Of a stretch of 43,037 nt of DNA, positions 25,479-34,140 are shown piece by piece. This DNA is from Amycolatopsis sp. CA-128772 (GTDB lineage: Bacteria; Actinomycetota; Actinomycetes; Mycobacteriales; Pseudonocardiaceae). The DNA lies in contig NZ_PPHG01000066.1 of the NCBI RefSeq assembly GCF_002904295.1, positions 174,622-217,658 of the forward strand, given 5' to 3'. Every line of letters begins with the position of its first letter. Position 1 is the first letter of the stretch. The notes below the pieces were generated by a model. It was not told the origin of the DNA. It was given only the letters and a program-made list of their open reading frames with translations, and searched no databases. The position numbers were made by a program, and so were the translations under genes.

Positions 25479-26453
25479 GTGAACGACGCCGAACCGCCGT
25501 GGCCGGGGACGGCCCGGCCGCCGGAACCCGCCTGGGTCCCGGAGCCGAACCCGTGGGCGCCGAACTGGGCCGCCGCACCGCCCGTCCCGATCGCCCCGCC
25601 GCGCAACCGGCTCTGGGGCGCCGTCGGCGGGGTGCTGGTCGTCGTGCTGGCCTTCACGCTGATCGCCGCGACCATCCCGCGCCGGGTCGACGGGCGCGCG
25701 TTCGCCGCGCAGGGCGCCGGCAACGGCCGGGCGTACAGCGGCGGCTCGGAGGTGAAACCCGTGCCGGAGCTGGCCCGCAACCCGCTGCTCGGCGACGGCA
25801 TCAGCCCGGGGCCGGCCACCTGCACCCTGCCCGAACTCGGCCGGGCGCCCGACCAGCTCAAGGCGTACTACGGCGCACTCGTCGACTGCTTGCAGCAGTC
25901 CTGGCGCCCGGCCCTGGAGAAGGCGAACGAGCCCAGGCTGCTCGCCTCCGTCTCGGTGACGCTGCCGGAGCACAGCGCGTGCGGCGAAGCGCCGACGGAG
26001 AACGAAGCCGTCGCCTACTACTGCGGCGGCGACACGACGATCTACGCCCCGACCGACTGGATGCTCTCGGACGCCGGCCTCAACAAGGCCCGGCACATCG
26101 CGACGATCGCCCACGAGTACGGCCACCACGTGCAGCGCGAGAGCGGCATCCTGTCGGCGGCGGCGGACAAGATGACCTCGCCGGACGAGAACAGCTCGGC
26201 CGACAAGGAGGTCGTCCGCCGGATCGAGCTGCAGGCCAACTGCTTCGGCGCGCTGTTCCTGGCCGCCGTCGCCGGCTCGGGTTCGATCAGCCGGTCGCTG
26301 GCGAACGCGGCCGTCGCCGACTACGGGCGGGCCGACAACAGCGACACGCACGGTTCGCGCGAGCACCAGCTGTCCTGGGCGAAGGCCGGCTACGACGGCA
26401 AGCTCACGAAGGCGTGCGACACCTGGAGCGCGCCGGTCGCCGAGGTCAGCTGA
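25479..26453 (+). CDS. membrane-anchored neutral zinc peptidase (YpfJ-like)
   Basis: A 324-residue protein with a Pro/Trp-rich cytoplasmic N-terminus, one membrane helix at about 46-66 and an outer zinc peptidase domain (Zn_peptidase, YpfJ family). The zinc motif HEYGHH is at 212-217, with a likely further ligand in the RRIELQANCFGALF segment. Several cysteines (TCTLPEL, DCLQQS, SACGEA, YYCGG) probably form disulfides outside the cell. The GTG at 25479 has GGGGGAG four to five bases upstream. Substrate unknown. Its end overlaps the convergent TIGR03086 gene by 8 bases. Confidence 0.88.
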   Translation: MNDAEPPWPGTARPPEPAWVPEPNPWAPNWAAAPPVPIAPPRNRLWGAVGGVLVVVLAFTLIAATIPRRVDGRAFAAQGAGNGRAYSGGSEVKPVPELARNPLLGDGISPGPATCTLPELGRAPDQLKAYYGALVDCLQQSWRPALEKANEPRLLASVSVTLPEHSACGEAPTENEAVAYYCGGDTTIYAPTDWMLSDAGLNKARHIATIAHEYGHHVQRESGILSAAADKMTSPDENSSADKEVVRRIELQANCFGALFLAAVAGSGSISRSLANAAVADYGRADNSDTHGSREHQLSWAKAGYDGKLTKACDTWSAPVAEVS

Positions 26454-27015
26454 CCCAGGCCGGGTCGCGGCCGAGCAAGGCCAGGAACCGGTCGAGGTCG
26501 CTCGCGCCCGCGGGCAGCGCGACGCTGTGGGCGAACGAGCCGTTCTTCTCACGGCCCTCGTCCGGGATCCGCTCGGCCAGCTTGGTGGCGATGTACACGG
26601 CTTCGGCGTCCGGCTCGTAGGGCAGACCGAGCGTGCGGGCCAGGTCCCGGCCGTGCGCGACGGTGTCGACCAGGTGCATGTGCGCGGCGATCGAGCCGGG
26701 GAACGTGCCGAAGTGGTTGATGGTGAGCTGCTTCTCCAGCACGGCGTCGCCGGCGAAGGCGGCGAGGAAGTCGTCGACGGACGCCCGGTACGCGGCGTGG
26801 GGGTCGTCGCCGAGGACGCCGGCGTCCCAGTCCGGGGCCGAGCCTTCGCGGGCGGCCGTCGCGAACGCGTGGTTCTCGCTGACCTGGTGGCGGAGCAGGT
26901 CGGCCAGGGTCCAGCCGGCGCACGGCGTGGGGCGGGTGAGGTCGGCCGGGGTCACGGCGGCGACGATCTTGTCGAGGACGAGCAGGGTGCGGCGGTCGAG
27001 TTCGCGGAGATCCAT
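26446..27015 (-). CDS. TIGR03086/DinB-like metal-binding protein
   Basis: A 189-residue four-helix-bundle protein of the mycothiol-dependent maleylpyruvate isomerase-like group. PCAGWTLADLLRHQVSENHAF (split, residues 31-51, with His43) and MHLVDTVAHGRDLA (113-126, with His121) carry the metal-ligand pattern. Such proteins are thought to use mycothiol or bacillithiol in S-transfer reactions; the actual substrate is unknown. The ATG at 27015 starts the conserved MDLRELDRRTL. It is divergent from the MocR regulator with an 84-base gap, so it may be that regulator's target. Confidence 0.82.
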   Translation of the reverse strand: MDLRELDRRTLLVLDKIVAAVTPADLTRPTPCAGWTLADLLRHQVSENHAFATAAREGSAPDWDAGVLGDDPHAAYRASVDDFLAAFAGDAVLEKQLTINHFGTFPGSIAAHMHLVDTVAHGRDLARTLGLPYEPDAEAVYIATKLAERIPDEGREKNGSFAHSVALPAGASDLDRFLALLGRDPAWVS

Positions 27016-27086
27016 GCTGGGCACGCTAAGCGGGGGGAGCGGACCACGAACAGTGCCAAATCCACCGCAACCTTCGTGGGCCAATC

Positions 27087-27092
27087 TAGACT
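27087..27092 (+). promoter_or_regulatory. -10 element of MocR gene, leaderless
   Basis: TAGACT ends 7 bases before the ATG at 27100, the distance expected when transcription starts at the initiation codon. No Shine-Dalgarno is present. Confidence 0.5.
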
Positions 27093-27099
27093 CGGGCCG

Positions 27100-28512
27100 A
27101 TGGAGGTCCACATCGACCTGACCGGGACGCGCGGTCACCGCGACGCGATCTACCGGCAGCTGCGCGCGGCCATCCTGGCCGGCCGGATCCGGCCCGGCGA
27201 GGCGCTGCCGCCGACCCGCGAGCTCGCGCAGCGGCTGGTGGTCTCCCGCACGACGGTCAGCGCGGCCTACGACCGGCTCACCGCCGAGGGGTTCCTCACC
27301 GGCCGCGTCGGCGCGGGCACGTTCGTCACCGCTTCGCCCGCGGAGCGCCCTTCGCCGGTCCTGGACGCTCCGGGGGTGCGGCCCCTGCCGGAATGGGACG
27401 CCGTGCCGCGCCCGCCCGCGCCCTTCGCCCCGGCGCCGGAGTTCGACTTCCGGCCGGGCGTCCCGGACCTTTCGCTGTTCCCGTTCGACACCTGGCGGCG
27501 GCTGATCACGCAGCGGCTGCGCGCGGGCCAAGCCGACCTGATGACCTACGGCGACCCGCAGGGTCACGCCGGGTTGCGCGCCGAGATCGCCCGGCACGTC
27601 GGCGTGTCGCGGGACGTCCGGGCGAGCGCGGCGCAGGTCGTCGTGACCGCCGGCGCCCAGCAGACGACCGACCTCGTCGCGCGGGTCCTGCTGCGGCACG
27701 GCGACCTCGCCGCCGTCGAAGACCCCGGCTACCCGCCGCCGCGGCTGGTGCTCGGCGCCCGCGGCATCCGCGTCGCGCCGGTGCCGGTGGACGCGTCCGG
27801 GATCGTCGTCGAGGCCATTCCGGCGGGCACGCGGCTGGTGTACGTGACGCCGTCGCACCAGTACCCGCTCGGCCTGTCGATGTCGCTGGACCGCCGGCTC
27901 GAGCTGCTGGACTGGGCCGAACGCAACGACGCCGTGCTCGTCGAGGACGACTACGACAGCGAGTTCCGCTACACCGGCCGGCCCCTGGAACCGTTGCACA
28001 GCCTGGATTCCCGGGGCCGCGTCGTGTACGTCGGCTCGTTCTCGAAGGTGCTCTCGCCGGCGTTGCGGCTGGGGTTCCTCGTCGCGCCGCCGTCGCTGGT
28101 GCCCGCGCTGGTCAAGGCCCGCTACCTCACCGACTGGCACGCACCGAACGTCGAGCAGGCGGCGCTGGCGGCGTTCCTGGCCGAAGGCGGCTTCGCCCGG
28201 CACGTCCGGCGGATGCGGAAGGTCTACCGCGCCCGGCACGAACTGCTGTCCCGCTCGCTGGCTTCGTTCGCGGACTTCCTTACGCCGCTGCCGTCGTCCG
28301 CGGGCCTGCACCTGAGCGCGGTTTCCGCGACGGACTGCGGCCCGCTGGTCCGCGCGGCGCGCCGTCGTGGCGTCCGGCTGTACTCGCTGGGCGACTTCGG
28401 GGTGGGGGAGCGGCGGCACGGGCTCGTCTTCGGTTACGGTGCGGTCGCGGCCGAGCGCATCGAGCCGGGACTGGCGCGGCTGCGCGCACTGGCGGACGAG
28501 GGGACGGCATGA
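27100..28512 (+). CDS. MocR/PdxR-type regulator (GntR-aminotransferase fusion)
   Basis: A 470-residue fusion of an N-terminal GntR winged helix (residues 15-75, PTRELAQRLVVSRTTVSAAYDRL) to a class I aminotransferase-like domain. The PLP lysine is Lys316 in VGSFSKVLSP, with VEDDYDSEFRY upstream and RLGF downstream. In this family the aminotransferase fold senses PLP or an amino-acid adduct rather than catalysing transamination. The start ATG at 27100 appears leaderless. It overlaps the next small gene as ATGA, and is divergent from the TIGR03086 gene. Confidence 0.9.
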   Translation: MEVHIDLTGTRGHRDAIYRQLRAAILAGRIRPGEALPPTRELAQRLVVSRTTVSAAYDRLTAEGFLTGRVGAGTFVTASPAERPSPVLDAPGVRPLPEWDAVPRPPAPFAPAPEFDFRPGVPDLSLFPFDTWRRLITQRLRAGQADLMTYGDPQGHAGLRAEIARHVGVSRDVRASAAQVVVTAGAQQTTDLVARVLLRHGDLAAVEDPGYPPPRLVLGARGIRVAPVPVDASGIVVEAIPAGTRLVYVTPSHQYPLGLSMSLDRRLELLDWAERNDAVLVEDDYDSEFRYTGRPLEPLHSLDSRGRVVYVGSFSKVLSPALRLGFLVAPPSLVPALVKARYLTDWHAPNVEQAALAAFLAEGGFARHVRRMRKVYRARHELLSRSLASFADFLTPLPSSAGLHLSAVSATDCGPLVRAARRRGVRLYSLGDFGVGERRHGLVFGYGAVAAERIEPGLARLRALADEGTA

Positions 28513-28955
28513 CCGACGACGTGATGGTGGCGATCGACGCCGGTCTGCGGCAGCACATCGGCGGCGACCGCGCGGGCGCGTATGCGACCTTCGCGGCCCT
28601 GTGGGCGTCGATCGGCGAAGACGGCGACCCGCTGCACCGCGTCGCGCTCGCCCACCACATGGCCGACGTCTGCGACGACCCGGCCGAGGAACTCGAGTGG
28701 GACCTGCTGGCCCTGGCGGCGGCCGACTCGCTGACCGACTCGCGAGCCCAGGAGTACCACGCGTCCCTGGCCGTGCGCGGGTTCTACCCGTCCCTGCACC
28801 TCAACCTCGGCGAGGACTACCGCAAGCTCGGTGATCTGGCGGCGGCCCGCGAGCAGCTGGCGCTGGCCCGCGCCCGCCTGGACGCCCTCGCCGACGACGA
28901 CTACGCGGCCGGGATCCGCCTGGCGCTGGACGGCCTGGCCGAACGGCTCAGCTGA
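28509..28955 (+). CDS. tetratricopeptide-like small protein
   Basis: A 148-residue all-helical acidic protein with a TPR-like pattern: repeated A..YxxLG/AxxxLxLAxARL helices, for example LHLNLGEDYRKLGDLAAARE followed by a second helix pair. It overlaps the MocR stop by four bases (ATGA), so it is translationally coupled to it. I do not recognise a function; a protein-binding partner for the regulator is only a possibility. Confidence 0.75.
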   Translation: MTDDVMVAIDAGLRQHIGGDRAGAYATFAALWASIGEDGDPLHRVALAHHMADVCDDPAEELEWDLLALAAADSLTDSRAQEYHASLAVRGFYPSLHLNLGEDYRKLGDLAAAREQLALARARLDALADDDYAAGIRLALDGLAERLS

Positions 28956-28977
28956 ACCTCCCGCTTCACCACGAAGA

Positions 28978-29006
28978 CGCCCCGTTTGCCGGACTTTCGC
29001 GGGGCG
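28978..29006. terminator. possible stem-loop after TPR-like gene
   Basis: CGCCCCG (28978-28984) and CGGGGCG (29000-29006) pair around a 15-base loop, 23 bases after the stop. There is no T run, and the long loop makes this uncertain. Confidence 0.35.
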
Positions 29007-29057
29007 CTCCCGGGCCCTAACCTGTGGTGATCCAGCTCACCGACGGGAAGGATCGCC

Positions 29058-29489
29058 ATGCGGATTGCGGATCTGCTGCGCAAGAAGGGGTCGGCGGTCG
29101 CGACGGTCACCCCGGAGACGACGGTGACGACGCTGCTGACCGGCCTGGCCGAACACAACGTCGGCGCAATGGTGGTGGTCGCCCCGGACGGATCGATCGC
29201 GGGCATCGTCTCGGAGCGCGACGTGGTCCGGCGCCTGAACGAGCACGGCCCGGCCCTGCTCGACGGCCCGGTGTCGGAGATCATGACGAAACTGGTGGCG
29301 AGCTGCACCCCGGACGACTCGGTGGACCAGCTGTCGGTCCTGATGACCGAACGCCGCATCCGGCACGTACCGGTGCTGGAGAACGGCAGGCTCGCGGGGA
29401 TCGTGTCCATCGGGGACGTGGTGAAGAACCGGATGGAACAGCTGGAGCAGAGCCAGGAACAGCTGCAGGCCTACATTTCGCAGGGTTAG
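29058..29489 (+). CDS. CBS-pair protein
   Basis: A 143-residue protein made of two CBS domains (about 8-64 and 75-130) that bind adenine nucleotides, with the signatures VSERDVVRRL and HVPVLENGRLAGIVSIGDVV. A Gln/Glu-rich helix (MEQLEQSQEQLQAY) closes it. Stand-alone CBS pairs often act as energy sensors or regulators of a partner; none is identifiable here. GGGAAGG lies about nine bases upstream of the ATG, and TAACCT at 29018-29023 could be its -10. Confidence 0.9.
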   Translation: MRIADLLRKKGSAVATVTPETTVTTLLTGLAEHNVGAMVVVAPDGSIAGIVSERDVVRRLNEHGPALLDGPVSEIMTKLVASCTPDDSVDQLSVLMTERRIRHVPVLENGRLAGIVSIGDVVKNRMEQLEQSQEQLQAYISQG

Positions 29490-29509
29490 GTGACCGCTGG
29501 CAGAGCCGT

Positions 29510-29538
29510 GGGTCGGCCCATTTGCTCCTGGCCGACCC
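29510..29538 (+). terminator. stem-loop after CBS-pair gene
   Basis: GGGTCGGCC (29510-29518) and GGCCGACCC (29530-29538) form a perfect 9-bp stem 20 bases after the stop. A second, overlapping inverted repeat pairs CATTTGCT (29519-29526) with AGCAAATG (29553-29560), so two folds compete. Confidence 0.6.
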
Positions 29539-29560
29539 CGCTCCAGCGTTTCAGCAAATG

Positions 29561-29993
29561 AACTTGGCCACCCGCTGCGACGCCTGACGGTCGCACCTCG
29601 AAGGTACGGCATAGCCTCTTCGAGTGTATTCGCGAGAGGTCGTACTCTTGCGCGCGATTATTGCCCCCGTTGATTGGTGGCTGCGCAAATATATCGTTCA
29701 GTTTCGTTATTGCTGTAGTTTTCGCAGCTTTGAATATCAATATGGGGCGCCAATTCTGCCGGGGTTGATCATAGGCTTTGGCAATGTCGGAAGGTAGCTG
29801 TGGTGTTCACCTGGCATCCAGCCGACGAACGCTCCGAAGTTGGAATTTCACCAACTGGCCGTGTATTTTGTAATCAATTTTGTTTGTAACGCATGGGATG
29901 GGTTTTTCGACTATCTGACATTCCCGAGTGGTCGGAATGATCGTGGGCTTCGGTCGTCCGCGGGTGGATGGGTTCGAGAGGGGTGGCCTGGTC
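29561..29993. other. AT-rich non-coding stretch before SIR2 gene
   Basis: Base composition drops sharply here compared with both flanks (runs such as AAATATATCG and TATTTTGTAATC). I see no convincing gene. A 57-codon GTG frame (29624-29797) lacks a Shine-Dalgarno and similarity, and a - strand frame runs through the CBS terminator. The region probably holds the promoter of the SIR2 gene and marks the left part of a foreign island. Confidence 0.6.
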
Positions 29994-32438
29994 GTGGATC
30001 TAGGTTTGACTGGGGCGCAGGAGTCCGCTATCAGGCGTGCTGTCCTTGCGGGCGACTACAACCTCTTGCTAGGCGCCGGCGCAAGTCTCGAATCTATCGA
30101 CACTGCTGGGGTTCCACTTCCGACGGGTATGCAACTGGCTAAGTTGATCGCTGATGAATTTGACGTACCGATGGAAGAGGGTGACCTCCTGTGGCGCGTA
30201 TACTCGCGCGCAATTGAGAGTGTTGGACGCAGCGATGTCTACAAGTGGCTCAGGCAAAAATTCTGGGGCGTAAAACCTCCGAATTGGATGGATTTGCTCG
30301 CTCGTGCTCCGTGGTCAACGGTGTGGACGTTGAACATCGACGACTCGTTCGAGCAAGCGTACAGCCGCGTGGCAACCGATCTATCTCGCATTATCAGGGT
30401 GATCAACTGGGATGACGACTTCAAGCAAAGTCATGACTTGCAGGTTGTTCATCTACATGGCTGCGTAGACCGGAACACGCCGAGAAAATTGATCTTTTCC
30501 CTCAGTGAATATACGCAAGCTGGCACTTCGAGAGCGGCTTGGCCGCTCAATTTTCGTGATATGTACGGCGTCTCGCCATTTGTCATAATAGGTGCCCGAT
30601 TGCGAGATGAGCCGGACATTGAGGCGGTGGTGGCGAATCGTACGCCAAGGCAAGATGCTCCAAGTTTATATGTGAACCCTTGGATATCTTCGGCTGCTGA
30701 GCGTGATATGGTCAGTTGGGGCCTGATTCCGATCAGGATGACGGCGGAGCAATTCGCTGAAGCTTGGTCCGAGCTTATCAAGATCGATCTCAGCAGGCCG
30801 CCAAGCCGACAAGATGAGCTGGCCCTTCGCGTCGGTAGGCAGTTCCGCGAACTTAACGAAAATCAAGCTGGAGCACCTGCTTCGCATGACTTCATCGGAG
30901 GCGATGCGCCTAGGTGGGGTGACGTTGTAAATGACAGGCATGCCGACCTTCAGTGGATTCAAAGTATTCGTAACGACTGTCGCGCTCTTGGGAAGCATGG
31001 TGTTGCAGCTTCTAGCGCAATCATATACGTCGGTGATCGACTTACTGGTCGAAGCGTTGGCCTCCTTGCAGCGGGAAAAGAGTTAAGGAGATTGTCTTGG
31101 CGGGTATTCCTATTTGACGACGACGAAAGAATCGATGTCGAAGCGATTCTTAGCTTTGCTGCGAGCGGGAGGGCGGTCGCTCTTCTTTTTGACACCATCG
31201 CCGACGTTGCCGATGATGTAGCGGAAATTTTGGTCAGAGCTCGCGGCATGAATCTGAGCGTATGTTGCGTGGCTGTCGATGGCATCGAGAAGGTTGCCAA
31301 TATTCTGAGCCGATTGAGTGATGTATATCTAGTTCATCATCGTGTTGCAACGATCAGCTCAAAGCTGAGCAGGATCGACGCCACTCGCTTGGTTGACAAG
31401 CTGAACGATATGACGAGACTAGGAGTCCTTGAGGGAAAAAAGGACAGTGTCAGAATTGCGCATTTCCGAAATCGGGAGATATTCGACGGGATGGCGCAGT
31501 TGGAGAATGCGCCAGGATTTGGGCGGCGGATAACCAGTCTTGTGAAGTCGTTGAGATCAGAGCAGGACTTGAGGATTTTGCTGCTGGCGTCGTTCGCTGC
31601 TCGGCTATCGCGACGCCTGCTCATCATCGATGTGGCGCGCGCTCTTGATGTCGATAGTGATCGAATCGAAGGTATTGTTCAGGGGAACGGTAATCTTGCA
31701 GCCACCGTGAGAATTGATGGTCGATGGCTGGTGGCGAAGAACCGGTGGATGGCGCTGGACCCATCGATCGAGAAAATTGGCGCTAAAAATGCATTGGATT
31801 TTTTGGCTGCTGCGCTTAGTCGAATGGGCCCGAGGCTCAGTCGTGCAAGTCAGCGTGAGCGCAATGCAACATCAATGCTGGTCGGTTCGGTTATGGTATA
31901 CCATAACTTGGCCGAAGTATTCCCGGGGCTTGACCTGGAGCCGTGGTACGAGTCCCTGGCTTCAACGTTTGGGTCGTGGAGTTCTCGATACTGGGAACAG
32001 CGAGCGATCATGTGCAGAACGCTGGGTCGCCAAAGACCTGAAATCCTCGCCCGAGCTGAGTCGTTTGCGCTGCGTGGTGTGAATATTGTACGTGACGCAT
32101 ATAGTTTGACTACCCTTGGGACCGTACTTTTGACAAAGGCTGAACTCGGCTCAGAAGAAGAAATCGTCCCGTATTATGATCGTGCTTTCGACGCTTTCGA
32201 TGCAGCCAGCGAGGAAGACCCGGCGAATCTGGTCACGTGGCTAGCATTTTTGAGGTATTCGCTTCGTGTGCTCGAGAGAGTAGTAAATCATGAGGCAGTC
32301 TTCGATGCTGACGTGGTCGAGCGTCTCCGCGACGACTGGCACCGTATTCATGCTTCGATTGCTGTTGTGGCTGGGAATAATGATTCCGTGAAGCGTGAAC
32401 TTCTGGGTTTGCAAAGACGATATAAGTCTCTCATGTGA
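29994..32438 (+). CDS. SIR2-domain defence-like protein (SIR2-STAND type)
   Basis: An 814-residue protein. Residues about 20-265 form a SIR2-like domain: LLLGAGAS (25-31), NIDD at 114-117, HLHG at 153-156 and IIGARLRDE near 198-206, the pattern of NAD-cleaving SIR2 effectors. Residues about 340-480 resemble a STAND-type P-loop module, but the Walker A is degenerate (YVGDRLTGRSVGLL, no GK[ST]); ALLFDTIAD near 396 looks like Walker B. The rest is helical, TPR-like, as in sensor regions. NAD depletion on phage infection is inferred from the family. Codon use (TTG, ATA, AAT) and GC differ strongly from neighbours. Start: GTG at 29994 after GAGAGGGG; GTG 29928 and ATG 29937 are alternatives. Confidence 0.75.
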   Translation: MDLGLTGAQESAIRRAVLAGDYNLLLGAGASLESIDTAGVPLPTGMQLAKLIADEFDVPMEEGDLLWRVYSRAIESVGRSDVYKWLRQKFWGVKPPNWMDLLARAPWSTVWTLNIDDSFEQAYSRVATDLSRIIRVINWDDDFKQSHDLQVVHLHGCVDRNTPRKLIFSLSEYTQAGTSRAAWPLNFRDMYGVSPFVIIGARLRDEPDIEAVVANRTPRQDAPSLYVNPWISSAAERDMVSWGLIPIRMTAEQFAEAWSELIKIDLSRPPSRQDELALRVGRQFRELNENQAGAPASHDFIGGDAPRWGDVVNDRHADLQWIQSIRNDCRALGKHGVAASSAIIYVGDRLTGRSVGLLAAGKELRRLSWRVFLFDDDERIDVEAILSFAASGRAVALLFDTIADVADDVAEILVRARGMNLSVCCVAVDGIEKVANILSRLSDVYLVHHRVATISSKLSRIDATRLVDKLNDMTRLGVLEGKKDSVRIAHFRNREIFDGMAQLENAPGFGRRITSLVKSLRSEQDLRILLLASFAARLSRRLLIIDVARALDVDSDRIEGIVQGNGNLAATVRIDGRWLVAKNRWMALDPSIEKIGAKNALDFLAAALSRMGPRLSRASQRERNATSMLVGSVMVYHNLAEVFPGLDLEPWYESLASTFGSWSSRYWEQRAIMCRTLGRQRPEILARAESFALRGVNIVRDAYSLTTLGTVLLTKAELGSEEEIVPYYDRAFDAFDAASEEDPANLVTWLAFLRYSLRVLERVVNHEAVFDADVVERLRDDWHRIHASIAVVAGNNDSVKRELLGLQRRYKSLM

Positions 32439-32442
32439 GAGA
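32427..32442 (+). terminator. short stem-loop over the SIR2 gene stop
   Basis: TCTCTCA and TGAGAGA flank TG, with the TGA stop inside the right arm, then TTTGC. It resembles an intrinsic terminator, but the loop is very short. Confidence 0.35.
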
Positions 32443-32502
32443 TTTGCAGCGTTGGTTGGTGTTGTTGAGGCGTTGTTGTGAGCCTTGGCTGACGTGTCAC
32501 CG

Positions 32503-34056
32503 CTACTCCCGCCAGCCCGACAGTTCCACGCCCTTCGCGACATCCACCCGGTAGGACAGCGTCACCTTCCGGGTTTCCCCGGGCGCCAGCGTCAGCCGCC
32601 AGGTGAACTCGCCCAGCGCCGACGTCTCCACCGGGTCCGGCGACGTCTTCACGTCCCGCACCGTGATCGTGTCGTCCCGCGAGACCGGCGCCTGGTCCAG
32701 CACCGTCACCTCCGCCGGTCGCGGCCCGTGGTTGCCGACCGAAATCTCGTACTCCGCCTCACGCCGTTTCTGGCCCGACAGCGTCGCCTTCGAAGCCGTG
32801 CGGCGGACCAGTTCGCGCTCCACGCGGATCCGGTCGTCGACCCCCAGCGCCAGCTCGAGTTCTTCCCCGGGGGCCCACGGCTCGAGCACCGTCGTCCCGA
32901 CGAACTCCGTGTCGTGGAACACCGAAGCGCGGCCCGGCCGCAAGGCCTGCTCCGAAGTGTTGACGACGGTCGCCCGCAAGTACGCCTCCTCCGCCACAAC
33001 CGGCGCCGTGACGTACCCCAGCGATGCGGTGAGATCCAGCTGCGCCAACGTGGTCCGGTGGCCGGACGCTCCCGACGGCACCGCCACCGGCCGCGAAGGC
33101 CGGTACGTCACCGCCGTCGTGCCCTGCTCGACCGACGCCAGCTTCGGCGCCATCGCCGGCGCCGCGGACAGCCGGGCCATCCGCGCGCCTTCCGGGATTC
33201 CGCCACCCGCCCCGCCGTAGGCCGCCGCAGGAGTCGCGGGGATCGGGTGGACCCGGTCCAGGTACCAGGGCGAGAGTTCCGGGACCACCACCGACACCGC
33301 CGGCCGGGCCGTCGACAGCGCCAGGTCGCACTCCGGCCAGTCTTCGCCCGTGTACTGGCTGACCAGCCCGTACGACACCACGGTGACGTCGGTGCCGCGC
33401 ACCCGGACGTCGTAACCCGGCTCCCAGCTCGCGCCGGGGACCACATAGGACAGTTCCAGCTCGGCTTCCCCCGACGGCTCGGAGATTTCCAGCTCCACGA
33501 CCACCGAAGTGCTGTCCCGCCCGGCCTGCGCGCCCTGCGCCTCGATCCGCCGGTCGAGCGCGGCGAGGTCCTCGCGCAGCCGCGCGATCCGCTCGCTCAG
33601 CGCCCGCCGGGCCTTCAACGCCGAAGCGAGCCGCCCGCTCAGCGCGTCGGTGACTTCGGCGACGCGCGAGGGTTCGGCGGTGCCGGCGGCGAGGGCCTTC
33701 GCGAAGCTGCCGCCGCTGCGCTTCGCGAGCGAAGTCAGCAGATCCACCTTCATCGTCTCGGCCGCTTCGTCGTCCAGGACGCCGTCGAGCGTGGCCTGGT
33801 CGGTCCGCCGTTGCTCGACGAGCGCCTCCAGCGCCGCGTCGGCCGGGGCGGCGTGCCACTCGGTGCGCACGTCGACGCCGGTGATCAGCGCGGGCCCGGT
33901 GCCGGTGACGCGCACCGAAGCCGGGTCCAACGCCGGCGGCAGCCCGGCGAACGTCAGGCGTGGCCCGCCGTCGAGCGGGGCCTTGCCCCGGCGGGTGATC
34001 CGCGCCTGCTGCGGGTAGACGGTCACGGCGGCAATCGGCGCTTCCACGGTCGGCAT
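32503..34056 (-). CDS. MuiA/DUF4139 family protein
   Basis: A 517-residue protein of the mucoidy-inhibitor MuiA group: an N-terminal DUF4140 domain (AAVTVYPQQARITRRG), a central helical coiled coil (about 95-180, ALSERIARLREDLAALDRR), and the C-terminal DUF4139 beta-rich domain (YVVPGASWEPGYDVR, then SYGLVSQYTGEDWPECDLALS). No signal peptide is visible. The function is not established in actinomycetes. The ATG at 34056 is only one base from GGAGG, so the in-frame GTG at 34047 is a real alternative. Divergent from the S15 hydrolase. Confidence 0.85.
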   Translation of the reverse strand: MPTVEAPIAAVTVYPQQARITRRGKAPLDGGPRLTFAGLPPALDPASVRVTGTGPALITGVDVRTEWHAAPADAALEALVEQRRTDQATLDGVLDDEAAETMKVDLLTSLAKRSGGSFAKALAAGTAEPSRVAEVTDALSGRLASALKARRALSERIARLREDLAALDRRIEAQGAQAGRDSTSVVVELEISEPSGEAELELSYVVPGASWEPGYDVRVRGTDVTVVSYGLVSQYTGEDWPECDLALSTARPAVSVVVPELSPWYLDRVHPIPATPAAAYGGAGGGIPEGARMARLSAAPAMAPKLASVEQGTTAVTYRPSRPVAVPSGASGHRTTLAQLDLTASLGYVTAPVVAEEAYLRATVVNTSEQALRPGRASVFHDTEFVGTTVLEPWAPGEELELALGVDDRIRVERELVRRTASKATLSGQKRREAEYEISVGNHGPRPAEVTVLDQAPVSRDDTITVRDVKTSPDPVETSALGEFTWRLTLAPGETRKVTLSYRVDVAKGVELSGWRE

Positions 34057-34140
34057 GCCTCCGACGTTAGTCTCTTGACACCCCCGCGGGCGGACCGGAA
34101 GTGTCTTCAGACGTCCGCTTCGCCCGGCTTGGGGGTTTGA

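Noticed and set aside
29486..29740. 84-codon frame on the - strand beside the CBS gene
   Set aside because: It runs through the CBS terminator stem and shows no domain or ribosome site.
29624..29797. 57-codon GTG reading frame upstream of the SIR2 gene
   Set aside because: No Shine-Dalgarno, no recognisable motif, and it lies in AT-rich spacer where short open frames are unremarkable.
29488..32500. Possible attachment-site repeat flanking the SIR2 island (GTGACCGCT versus GTCACCGCT)
   Set aside because: Only 8 of 9 bases match and there is no integrase or tRNA; such a match is expected by chance in this composition.
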